Positions 41,634 through 51,201 of a stretch of 64,000 nt of DNA are shown here, one piece after another. The translations under genes and the position numbers were made by a program. The notes under the pieces are model-generated. The model did not search any database, was not told where the DNA came from, and saw only the letters and a list, made by a program, of their open reading frames with translations. Where the stretch lies: positions 1-64,000 of the forward strand of contig JAMPEF010000003.1 of NCBI GenBank assembly GCA_023665275.1. Direction: 5' to 3'. This stretch comes from Alistipes senegalensis. Its GTDB lineage: Bacteria; Bacillota; Clostridia; Oscillospirales; Ruminococcaceae. Positions within the stretch are counted from its first letter, which is position 1. The number at the start of each line of letters is the position of its first letter.

Positions 41634-42230
41634 TTGACTACAAAAGAAGAATTTATTTCTATTTACACTGAAAACATAAAGCGTAAAGGTGCGGACAAGC
41701 TTCTTGAATATCTTGAAAAAAGCGATTTCTTCACAGCTCCCAGCAGTACACGCTTTCACGGAAGCTATGAAGGCGGTCTTGTTGAACACAGCGTTAATGT
41801 TTATCACTGTCTGAAAGACTATCTTGCACGACCACGTGTAAAGGAACTCTATAATATGAATTATTCAGAGGAAACTATAGCTATAGTCTCACTTCTTCAT
41901 GACCTCTGCAAAGTGGATTTTTACACAATCGAAATGCGAAACCGTAAGAATGAAGAAACGGGCAAGTGGGAAAAATATCCATATTACGCTATAAATGATA
42001 CTCTCCCGTATGGTCATGGTGAAAAGTCCGTGTACATACTTTCGGGCTTTTTCTATGGAGACGCAAGGCTTACACGTGAAGAGGCTTTCGCTATAAGGTA
42101 TCATATGGGATTTTCAGGCGTTGAAGATAAAAACACTATCGGCAGAGCGCTTGAAATGTACCCTCTTGCGTGCGCCCTTAACGTCGCCGACATGGAGGCT
42201 TCATATTTCATGGAGGGCAGTATTAAATAA
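41634..42230 (+). CDS. HD domain phosphohydrolase
   Basis: TTG start at 41634 behind AGGGGTGG (six-base gap). A 198-residue soluble protein with HD-superfamily metal ligands: H in GLVEHSVNVY, HD in VSLLHDLCKVDFY, and a later H/H pair (YGHGEKSV, RYHMGFSG). Such proteins hydrolyse nucleotides or act as 3'-5' exonuclease partners; the substrate is unknown. A GH13 gene follows 51 bases downstream. Confidence 0.85.
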   Translation: MTTKEEFISIYTENIKRKGADKLLEYLEKSDFFTAPSSTRFHGSYEGGLVEHSVNVYHCLKDYLARPRVKELYNMNYSEETIAIVSLLHDLCKVDFYTIEMRNRKNEETGKWEKYPYYAINDTLPYGHGEKSVYILSGFFYGDARLTREEAFAIRYHMGFSGVEDKNTIGRALEMYPLACALNVADMEASYFMEGSIK

Positions 42231-42281
42231 AAAAATACGCATTATGCGTGTTATAAAAATATATAAAAAGGAGTTAATTTT

Positions 42282-43871
42282 ATGAACTGGTATGATAATG
42301 CGATAATTTACCACATTTATCCGCTTGGCTTCTGCGGAGCGCCTAAATTCAATGACGGCGGCGAAGTCGTTTACAGACTTGACAAGGTTCTTGACTGGAT
42401 TCCGCATCTCAAGGAAATGAATGTTGATGCTGTATATTTCGGTCCTGTTTTTGAGTCTGTTGAACACGGTTACGATACAACCGACTACAAAAAAATTGAC
42501 CGTCGCTTAGGCGATAATAATTCTTTCCGCAATATATGCGAAAAACTTCACGCTGAGGGAATTAGAATTATTCTTGACGGCGTTTTCAATCACGTCGGAA
42601 GAAAGTTCCCACAGTTTGTTGACATTCAGGAAAAGGGACAGGGTTCAGGTTACTGTGATTGGTTTCAAAATCTGAATTTCGGCGGACAGTCTCCGTGCGG
42701 TGACCCGTTTTGGTATGAAGGTTGGAACGGTCACTACAATCTTGTTAAACTCAATCTCCGCAACGTCGGAGTATGTGACCATCTTATAGACGCTGTAAAT
42801 TACTGGATTGAGGAGTTTAAGATTGACGGTATCAGATTCGATGCCGCTGACTGTCTTGATTTCGATTTCATAAGAAGAATACACACATTCTGCAAGAGCA
42901 AAAAGCCTGATTTCTGGCTTATGGGTGAAATTATTCATGGCGACTACAACAGGTGGGCTAACCCTGAAATGTTCGATAGTGTAACCAATTACGAATGTTA
43001 CAAGGGTCTTTATTCCTCTCACAACGACAAGAACTACTATGAAATTGATTACTCAATCAACAGACAGTCCGGTGCAAACGGTGGTATCTACAGAAATACT
43101 AATCTTTATACTTTTGTTGACAATCACGATGTAAACCGTCTTGCAAGTACCGTGACAAATCCGGCACATCTTCCGCTGATATATACACTTCTTTACGCTA
43201 TGCCCGGTATACCATCAATTTATTACGGCAGTGAGTACGGCATTCAGGGACGTCATGAAAACAACTCTGATGACGGTCTCCGTCCGTGTCTGTATCTTCC
43301 GGACATGGAAAGGGAAAATACTTCTCTTTACAGACATATTGTAAAGCTCGGCAGAATTTACCGGTCATATCCGGCAATGCGCACAGGCTCTTACGAAAGA
43401 ATGCAGATTACAAATCAACAATTACTTTTCAAGAAAGTTCAGGGCGACCAGACTGTTTATGTTGCACTCAACCTCGCTGACTATGAATATGAAATAAGAT
43501 TCAATACACATCTTCCGGCACTCGTTGATGTTGTTTCCGGAAAGATGATTCAGGTTGATAACGGTAACGCATACATCAAAATGCCACCGTTCTCCTCAAT
43601 GGTTATCGTTTCTGACGATATTGTCAATGTTGAACCTGAAATCACACCTGTTCCGGAAACAGAACAGGACAAGGACACTGAAATAGTAATCGGTGCAAGA
43701 TACCGTCATTTCAAGGGCGGCGAATATGAAGTTATCGCTACAGCACGTCACAGCGAAACTAATGAAGAACTTGTAATCTATAAGAATACCTCAAATAATG
43801 AAGTATGGGCAAGACCACGAACTATGTTCGTCGGAAAAGCCGGAGATGTAAGAAGATTCGTTAAACTTTAA
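42282..43871 (+). CDS. Cytoplasmic GH13 alpha-amylase family enzyme fused to DUF1653
   Basis: A 529-residue protein without signal peptide. The GH13 barrel (about residues 1-380) has DGVFNH (101-104 region), GIRFDAAD with nucleophile D187, MGEIIHG with acid/base E216, and VDNHDVNR with D283. Residues 467-529 (ARYRHFKGGEYEVIATARHS ... EVWARP) are a DUF1653 domain, normally a free-standing protein of about 65 residues, joined by an acidic Pro/Glu linker. GH13 substrate is probably a maltodextrin or glycogen; the role of the tail is unknown. AAGGAG precedes the ATG. Confidence 0.92.
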   Translation: MNWYDNAIIYHIYPLGFCGAPKFNDGGEVVYRLDKVLDWIPHLKEMNVDAVYFGPVFESVEHGYDTTDYKKIDRRLGDNNSFRNICEKLHAEGIRIILDGVFNHVGRKFPQFVDIQEKGQGSGYCDWFQNLNFGGQSPCGDPFWYEGWNGHYNLVKLNLRNVGVCDHLIDAVNYWIEEFKIDGIRFDAADCLDFDFIRRIHTFCKSKKPDFWLMGEIIHGDYNRWANPEMFDSVTNYECYKGLYSSHNDKNYYEIDYSINRQSGANGGIYRNTNLYTFVDNHDVNRLASTVTNPAHLPLIYTLLYAMPGIPSIYYGSEYGIQGRHENNSDDGLRPCLYLPDMERENTSLYRHIVKLGRIYRSYPAMRTGSYERMQITNQQLLFKKVQGDQTVYVALNLADYEYEIRFNTHLPALVDVVSGKMIQVDNGNAYIKMPPFSSMVIVSDDIVNVEPEITPVPETEQDKDTEIVIGARYRHFKGGEYEVIATARHSETNEELVIYKNTSNNEVWARPRTMFVGKAGDVRRFVKL

Positions 43872-43883
43872 TTCAATAAACCG

Positions 43884-43913
43884 ACGCCGGAAAAATTTTT
43901 CCGGCGTTTTTTT
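43884..43913 (+). terminator. Terminator after the GH13 gene
   Basis: ACGCCGGAAAAA / TTTTTCCGGCGT palindrome followed by a T run. Confidence 0.9.
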
Positions 43914-43933
43914 GAAAAATTTTGCAAAAACTC

Positions 43934-43962
43934 TTGACAAGCCATTTCTTTTATGTTATAAT
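43934..43962 (+). promoter_or_regulatory. Promoter of the rplU operon
   Basis: TTGACA at 43934-43939, 17 bases, TATAAT at 43957-43962; perfect consensus. Confidence 0.9.
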
Positions 43963-43966
43963 GTAG

Positions 43967-44047
43967 TTGCCGCTTGTGAACGGGCATTTTTCAAGTGGCG
44001 GTGTCACGCCCGTTGCAGCGAGTTTATTGAAAAGGCAGGTGCGTAAA
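43967..44047 (+). promoter_or_regulatory. Ribosomal protein L21 leader
   Basis: About 80 bases of structured leader between promoter and rplU with pairing arms GCCGCTTG / CAAGTGGC and GAACGGGC / GCCCGTT around them, as in the L21 leader of Firmicutes that mediates autoregulation by L21. Assignment is by position and pairing, not by covariance search. Confidence 0.65.
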
Positions 44048-44359
44048 ATGTACGCAGTTATCGAAACCGGCGGTAAACAGTATCAGGTTAATGAAGGTGA
44101 TGTTATCTTCATTGAAAAACTCACGGCAAACGCTGACGAAACAGTTACTTTTGATAAAGTATCTGTTGTAGGTGCAGAAGATGGTATCAAGATAGGTACT
44201 CCCTATGTTGACGGTGCAACTGTTGAAGCTAAGGTTATCAAGAACGGCAAGGCTAAGAAAATTACTGTTTTTACTTATAAACCTAAAAAGGGCGAAAAGA
44301 AAAAACAGGGTCACAGACAGCCTTACACTCAGGTAAAAATTGAGGCTATCAAGGCATAA
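44048..44359 (+). CDS. rplU: 50S ribosomal protein L21
   Basis: A 103-residue protein, [18 protein letters not shown] at the start and [14 protein letters not shown] at the end, both L21 signatures. ATG 44048 was chosen; the open frame upstream to 43967 is the RNA leader. Binds 23S rRNA. First gene of rplU-prp-rpmA. Confidence 0.98.
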   Translation: MYAVIETGGKQYQVNEGDVIFIEKLTANADETVTFDKVSVVGAEDGIKIGTPYVDGATVEAKVIKNGKAKKITVFTYKPKKGEKKKQGHRQPYTQVKIEAIKA

Positions 44360-44363
44360 TCTT

Positions 44364-44675
44364 ATGATTCGTGCAGAATTTTATCATTCGGACGGGCTTT
44401 TAAGAGGTTTTAAAATAAGCGGTCATGCAGGCTATGCAGAGTCCGGTGAGGACGTTGTATGTGCGGCTGTTTCTTCAGCGGTGCAGTTTGCTGTAAATAT
44501 CCTTGATGAATTTGACTGTGAACCGGAAATGAATGTGGTGGATAATTTAATCAGCTGTTGGATTACGACATCTGAAAATACCGCCTCTGCTATTCTGGAG
44601 GTTTTCAGAAATCATCTTGAATCTATCCTTGAGGAGTTCCCCGAAACAATCAATATCACTATTTCGGAGGTGTAA
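44364..44675 (+). CDS. prp: Ribosomal-processing cysteine protease Prp
   Basis: A 103-residue protease. Catalytic H21 ([12 protein letters not shown]) and C33 (DVVCAAVSS) are in the expected places. Prp removes the N-terminal extension of L27, encoded next. Starts four bases after rplU. ATG 44364 gives the normal MIRAEFY start. Confidence 0.95.
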   Translation: MIRAEFYHSDGLLRGFKISGHAGYAESGEDVVCAAVSSAVQFAVNILDEFDCEPEMNVVDNLISCWITTSENTASAILEVFRNHLESILEEFPETINITISEV

Positions 44676-44677
44676 GT

Positions 44678-46699
<2,022 letters not shown>

Positions 46700-46717
46700 A
46701 TCAGGAGTTGATTTTTT

Positions 46718-46951
46718 ATGGAAAAAAATTCAGTCAAACCAGTAAAGAAAACCAAAACCGTAAAAAGTAAGAAAAATACCTGTCCGAAGTGTGCTGAAAA
46801 CTTCAATAAGGGATTTTTTGCCGGCTGTCTTCTTGGATTTGCAGCAGGTGCGGCTATCGTTGCCGTATATGACTATTTTGACGAAAAACACAACGAGATG
46901 AGCAGAATTAAAAGAGGTTCTGACGCCGATTATTACTATACTACAGAATAA
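46718..46951 (+). CDS. Small single-helix membrane protein (77 aa)
   Basis: Lys-rich N-terminus with a CPKC pair, a Gly/Ala-rich transmembrane helix (about residues 33-52; FFAGCLLGFAAGAAIVAVY) and an acidic, Tyr-rich tail (DADYYYTTE). The shape recalls YtxH-type proteins. AGGAG precedes the ATG. No function assigned. Confidence 0.7.
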   Translation: MEKNSVKPVKKTKTVKSKKNTCPKCAENFNKGFFAGCLLGFAAGAAIVAVYDYFDEKHNEMSRIKRGSDADYYYTTE

Positions 46952-46966
46952 AGGAGCAGTTTAAAA

Positions 46967-47701
46967 ATGTCAGGTCATTCAAAATGGAATAATATCAAGC
47001 GCAAAAAAGAGGCTACAGATGCCGTAAAAGGTAAAATTTTTACTAAAATCGGACGTGAAATTACTGTCGTTGTAAAAGAGGGTGGCGCTGACCCTAACAA
47101 CAACAGCAAGCTCCGTGACCTTATCGCTAAGGCTAAGGCTAACAACGTTCCGAATGATAACATAGAACGTGTCATAAAAAAAGCCGCAGGCGGTGAAGAT
47201 AAAAATAATTACGAAAATATGGTATATGAAGGCTATGGTCCTAACGGTGTGGCAGTTATCGTTGAATGTCTCACCGACAACAAAAACCGTACCGCTGGCG
47301 ACGTTCGCCATTATTTCGATAAATTCGGCGGAAATCTTGGTACTACCGGTTGTGTATCATTTATGTTCACTAAAAAGGGAATTATTATCCTTGAAAATAC
47401 CGGTCTTGATGAAGATTCAGTCATGGAAGATGTTTTTGAATGTGGTGGTAATGATTTCGATATGAATGAAGAAACCGTTGAAATCGAATGCGACCCCGAA
47501 AATCTCCACACACTCCGTGAGGGTCTCACTGAAAAGGGTTATAAGGTTCTTTCCGCTGAAGTTGAACAGATTCCGGCTAATTATACAACCCTTACCGATG
47601 AAGAACACATTAAGAAAATGAATTTACTTCTTGAACATCTTGAAGATAATGACGACGTTCAGAATGTTTATCATAACTGGGAAATGCCCTCTGAGGAATG
47701 A
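46967..47701 (+). CDS. yebC: YebC/PmpR family protein
   Basis: A 244-residue protein starting MSGHSKWNNIKRKKEATDA, with the family's three-domain layout. Members were first described as DNA-binding regulators and some as ribosome-associated factors that relieve stalling. AAGGAG upstream. Lies in a translation-related gene group. Confidence 0.97.
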   Translation: MSGHSKWNNIKRKKEATDAVKGKIFTKIGREITVVVKEGGADPNNNSKLRDLIAKAKANNVPNDNIERVIKKAAGGEDKNNYENMVYEGYGPNGVAVIVECLTDNKNRTAGDVRHYFDKFGGNLGTTGCVSFMFTKKGIIILENTGLDEDSVMEDVFECGGNDFDMNEETVEIECDPENLHTLREGLTEKGYKVLSAEVEQIPANYTTLTDEEHIKKMNLLLEHLEDNDDVQNVYHNWEMPSEE

Positions 47702-47707
47702 TTTTAT

Positions 47708-48205
47708 ATGATTTCCATTGAAAAAATAAAAAGCATTTCTGAACTCCGTGAAATTGCCATACTTGCGGAAAAAATCTGGCATGAATGCTTTACCGGTATT
47801 ATTTCGGAAGAACAGATTGACTATATGGTGGAAAAATTTCAGTCTTTTGACGCTATGAAAAATCAGGTTATAAATCAGGACTATTATTATATGTCCGTCC
47901 GGAATGACGGTACTTTATGCGGATATATCGGCGTTAAACCTGAAAACGATGACCGGTTTTTCCTTAGCAAGCTGTATCTTCATGAATCCGTGCGTGGTAA
48001 GGGGATAGCCTCTGAAATGCTTGCAAAAGTCTTTGAGGAGGCACGCAATGCCGGTAAAAAATCCGTATATCTTACCGTAAACAAGCATAACAGTCATGCG
48101 GTTGAGGTCTATAAAAAAACCGGTTTTTCTGTAATTGATTCCGTTGTTACCGATATAGGCGGTGGCTTTGTTATGGACGATTATATCATGGAGTACAAGT
48201 TGTAA
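47708..48205 (+). CDS. GNAT family N-acetyltransferase
   Basis: A 165-residue acetyltransferase with the acetyl-CoA loop VRGKGIASEMLAKVFEEAR and the later YLTVNKHNSHAVEVYKKTGFSV stretch. Substrate unknown. Begins six bases after yebC and ends before a terminator hairpin. Confidence 0.92.
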   Translation: MISIEKIKSISELREIAILAEKIWHECFTGIISEEQIDYMVEKFQSFDAMKNQVINQDYYYMSVRNDGTLCGYIGVKPENDDRFFLSKLYLHESVRGKGIASEMLAKVFEEARNAGKKSVYLTVNKHNSHAVEVYKKTGFSVIDSVVTDIGGGFVMDDYIMEYKL

Positions 48206-48212
48206 TATATTT

Positions 48213-48258
48213 AATCTCTCTGCAATATAATTATAAAAAATATTGCGGAGGGATTTTT
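48213..48258 (+). terminator. Terminator hairpin overlapping the mntP ribosome site
   Basis: ATCTCTCTGCAATAT pairs with ATATTGCGGAGGGAT (15 pairs, two of them G-U), followed by seven T. The right arm contains the mntP Shine-Dalgarno GGAGGG (48247-48252). Confidence 0.75.
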
Positions 48259-48261
48259 TTA

Positions 48262-48810
48262 GTGAATTTAACTGAATTATTTTTACTTGCCGTCGGACTT
48301 GCAGCGGACGCCTTTTCAGCGGCGGTATGTCAGGGAATAAGAATGAAAAAAATAAATCTTGCAGGAGCTTTGCTTACAGCGTTATTTTTCGGAGTTTTTC
48401 AGGCTGGTATGCCACTTATAGGCTGTTTTCTTGGAAATCGTTTCGCCGAAGTGACCGCTCGTTATGACCACTGGATAGCTTTTATACTTCTTGGAATTAC
48501 CGGCGGTAAAATGATATGGGAGGCGTTTTCACCGGAAGAAAGTTCAGATGGGGAATATACTTTTTCCCTGAAAGATATTTTTATGCTGTCACTTGCAACA
48601 AGCATTGACGCCATGGCAATAGGAGTAGTTTTTTCAGCACAAAAAACGGATATTTTTCTTTCGGTTTCTGTGATAGGCATTGTAACTTTTCTGCTTTCGC
48701 TTGCAGGTGTATTTATCGGAAACCGTTTCGGCAGTAAGTACGGCAAAGGCGCTGAAATTACCGGCGGAGCTGTTCTTATTTTCATAGGGCTGAAACTGTT
48801 CTTGAATTAA
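48262..48810 (+). CDS. mntP: Manganese efflux protein MntP
   Basis: A 182-residue six-helix membrane protein with the MntP repeats GLAADAFSAAVCQG and ATSIDAMAIGVVFS, whose Asp residues bind Mn2+. GTG start at 48262, nine bases after GGAGGG. The ribosome site lies in the arm of the upstream hairpin, so translation may be restricted when the hairpin forms. A DtxR/MntR-type regulator is encoded at 63216. Confidence 0.94.
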   Translation: MNLTELFLLAVGLAADAFSAAVCQGIRMKKINLAGALLTALFFGVFQAGMPLIGCFLGNRFAEVTARYDHWIAFILLGITGGKMIWEAFSPEESSDGEYTFSLKDIFMLSLATSIDAMAIGVVFSAQKTDIFLSVSVIGIVTFLLSLAGVFIGNRFGSKYGKGAEITGGAVLIFIGLKLFLN

Positions 48811-48827
48811 CAGGCGAAACACAAAAA

Positions 48828-48857
48828 AACTGTCCGGAAAACTCCGGACAGCTTTTT
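48828..48857. terminator. Bidirectional terminator between mntP and the InlB-repeat gene
   Basis: CTGTCCGGA / TCCGGACAG with AAAC loop; A and T runs on either side. Confidence 0.85.
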
Positions 48858-48860
48858 ATT

Positions 48861-50279
48861 TTATTCTGTATCAAGTGGTAAATCCTTTATGTCTGCTAAG
48901 CCTATGTCAATTTTCTGTATAACAAGGGCATCGGCAGTTGTTACGCCATCACCGTGGTATGCAACGTCGGCATTTATTGCGCCGGTTTCGGTGAGTTTAT
49001 AATCGTCCGGATTTGAGAGAGCCTGCATTATAAGCACGGCATCTGCTATAGAAACTTTGCCGTCATCATTGGCATCGCCCCATATGATTTCAGGGCATAT
49101 AGTCTCTGTAGTTGTTGTTTGAATCGGTTCAGAAGTGACAGTTGTTGTAGTTGTCTGTGTGGTTGTAGTTTCAGAAGATTGTGTAGTTGTTGTAGTAGTT
49201 TCAGGAGGTGTGCCTTCTTCCCATACAGCAGTCAGAGTAATTCCCTTGCCTTCTATAGCACCCATAATCATATATTCAGAGCCGACGGGGTAAACCTCAC
49301 CGGTGTCGTCGTCCTTCCAGCCGGAAAGATATTGTCCGTCCTGAGTGATAGTAGCAGCCGGAGTTATTACCGTTGTATCTGTCAGACCTTTTATTCTGAT
49401 ATTATTCTTTGAATTTTTATCCTGTTTGAAAACAACGGTATATTCCTTAGCTTCCCATACGGCAGTGAAAGTAACATCATGGCTTGGCATTATGTAAGTA
49501 GGAGTACTCGGAGCATATACTTTGTTATCGTCGTCGCACAGCCAGCCGACTATTTTAAAACCGTTTCTTGAAAAGCGTTTGTCGTTCTGTAAACCGGTGT
49601 CTATAGTTTCCGGCTGTATGTATTCCATGAATGTAGCACCGGTTACACGGTCGACGTCGCCGACGGTATAAGTTATTTTATATCTTATTTTCCAGTTCGG
49701 AGTAAGTGTAACATCGTGTTCCGGCATGATAAATTTTTCTTGTCCTTTAAATTCGTATTCGTCGAAAGTCCAGCCGAACTGTGCAGCGTCATCACGCATG
49801 AAATTTTCAAGTGAAACTTCAACAATCTGTCCAGCATGATATGTCTTGTCAGGAAGATTTTCTTCTGTATCAACGACTTCACCGTTTATCTCAACTAAAT
49901 AATTTAAAGTATATTCGTTTTCGTCGTCTTTTACAGTCCATACGGGCTTTAAAGTGACGTCTTTTCCATTAGGTGAACGGAATGTATCACCATATGTATA
50001 GGCATGAACGCCATCATAAGTCCAGCCGGTGAAGTAATATCCGTCACGAGTAGGGAAAGCCTCCGGAATAATTATAGAACTTTTCGGAGCGACTTTCACG
50101 GGCTGTACGAGTTCGGTGTATTCGTCTTTAAGCTGTACGCCGTCGGAAGAGCAGTCAAAAGAAATAGTTATTTCACTGACTTCAATTGTGCCGTCTGCTG
50201 ATACTGGTGAAACTGTTCCGCAAAGTGCGAGTACGCATACGGAAGTAACGGCGGTTAATTTTGTTAATAATTTTTTCAT
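48861..50279 (-). CDS. Secreted InlB B-repeat protein with C-terminal dockerin
   Basis: A 472-residue exported protein. Signal peptide about 1-28. Four to five beta-grasp-like InlB B repeats (Listeria-Bacteroides type), each ending in a motif such as GYYFTGWTYDG, LKPVW, TPNW, TAVW, span residues about 45-355. A Thr-rich linker (about 358-395) leads to a dockerin with GDANDDGKVSIADAVLIMQ and a second loop DGVTTADALVIQ. Probably a structural or adhesive component attached to a scaffoldin, since no catalytic domain is present. Confidence 0.85.
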   Translation of the reverse strand: MKKLLTKLTAVTSVCVLALCGTVSPVSADGTIEVSEITISFDCSSDGVQLKDEYTELVQPVKVAPKSSIIIPEAFPTRDGYYFTGWTYDGVHAYTYGDTFRSPNGKDVTLKPVWTVKDDENEYTLNYLVEINGEVVDTEENLPDKTYHAGQIVEVSLENFMRDDAAQFGWTFDEYEFKGQEKFIMPEHDVTLTPNWKIRYKITYTVGDVDRVTGATFMEYIQPETIDTGLQNDKRFSRNGFKIVGWLCDDDNKVYAPSTPTYIMPSHDVTFTAVWEAKEYTVVFKQDKNSKNNIRIKGLTDTTVITPAATITQDGQYLSGWKDDDTGEVYPVGSEYMIMGAIEGKGITLTAVWEEGTPPETTTTTTQSSETTTTQTTTTTVTSEPIQTTTTETICPEIIWGDANDDGKVSIADAVLIMQALSNPDDYKLTETGAINADVAYHGDGVTTADALVIQKIDIGLADIKDLPLDTE

Positions 50280-50291
50280 AGTTCCTCCTGA

Positions 50292-50468
50292 TTATTTAAA
50301 GCGGTTGTGTTCCGGACTGTATTCATAGCCTATGGCGGAAAGTTTTTTTTCAAGTTCTTTCCGGTCGATGTCAAGGCTTCTGCATAATTCGTCCAGAGAA
50401 TTATAATTATCTCTCAGCATGGTATTAACATAGCTGAGTAAAATTGCGGGGTCGCTGGGAATATTCAT
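50292..50468 (-). CDS. DUF4250 domain protein (58 aa)
   Basis: A short gene read directly: MNIPSDPAILLSYVNTMLRD and onward to SPEHNRFK. It matches the DUF4250 pattern (DPxxLLSYVNTxLRD, then a helical segment and GYEYxPExNxF). AGGAG lies about ten bases upstream of the ATG. The likely helix-turn-helix-like helices suggest DNA binding, but function is unknown. It lies 12 bases upstream of the InlB-repeat gene on the same strand. Confidence 0.8.
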   Translation of the reverse strand: MNIPSDPAILLSYVNTMLRDNYNSLDELCRSLDIDRKELEKKLSAIGYEYSPEHNRFK

Positions 50469-50558
50469 TTAAAAAAATCTCCTGTCCTTGTAATCTATAT
50501 TTAATGATACAATACCTGAAAGAATTTGTCAACGGAATAAGCACATATGCAATAATAA

Positions 50559-50577
50559 TTTGTGTGATATGCACAAA
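50559..50577 (+). promoter_or_regulatory. Inverted repeat upstream of the hydrogenase operon
   Basis: TTTGTG-7 bases-CACAAA. Resembles redox-regulator (Rex-like) half-sites but the spacing is one base short. An extended -10 (TGCTATAAT, 50629-50637) follows. Confidence 0.35.
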
Positions 50578-50690
50578 AATCAACATCATGTTTAGTGTGG
50601 TTTGTCTATAGAATTTTTCCGGAAAATATGCTATAATTAAAATGCATTATAACTTACTTTAATGTAAGTCGTTTAAGGAGGTCAATTTCA

Positions 50691-51185
50691 ATGAATACAG
50701 CTAAATCAACTGTGGCTTTTCAGGGTACTCCCGAACAGGAAGCACAGCTCCTTGAATTTATCAGGGAAAAAAAGGACGATAAAGGTGCTTTGATGCCCAT
50801 TCTCCAGAAAGCACAGGCTATTTATGGCTATCTGCCCATTGAGGTTCAGAAAATCATTTCCGACAATACCGGAATACCGCTTGAAAAAATCTATGGTGTT
50901 GTTACGTTCTATGCACAGTTTTCACTTTATCCGAAGGGTGAGCATACAATTTCCGTCTGTCTTGGTACAGCGTGCTATGTAAAGGGTTCAGGTGAAATCT
51001 TTGACAAACTTCAGGAAATGCTCGGTATTTCCGATGGTGAATGTACAGAAGACGGCAAATTCTCACTTGAGGCGTGTCGTTGTATCGGTGCTTGCGGACT
51101 TGCTCCGGTACTTACTGTCGGTGAAGATGTTTATGGTCGTCTCACTGTTGAGGATATTGACCATATTATAGCTAAATACGCTTGA
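50691..51185 (+). CDS. hydC: [FeFe] hydrogenase subunit, NuoE-like
   Basis: A 164-residue [2Fe-2S] thioredoxin-like subunit with ligand pairs CLGTAC and CRCIGACGLAP. In trimeric electron-bifurcating hydrogenases (HydABC) it works with the NuoF- and NuoG-like subunits to couple H2 formation to NADH and reduced ferredoxin oxidation. Start follows AAGGAGG. First gene of the three-gene operon. Confidence 0.93.
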   Translation: MNTAKSTVAFQGTPEQEAQLLEFIREKKDDKGALMPILQKAQAIYGYLPIEVQKIISDNTGIPLEKIYGVVTFYAQFSLYPKGEHTISVCLGTACYVKGSGEIFDKLQEMLGISDGECTEDGKFSLEACRCIGACGLAPVLTVGEDVYGRLTVEDIDHIIAKYA

Positions 51186-51201
51186 TTTTGGAGGTTGATT
51201 T

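Noticed and set aside
43967-44047. Longer L21 protein starting at 43967
   Set aside because: The stretch is the structured RNA leader; L21 proteins begin at MYAVIETGG.
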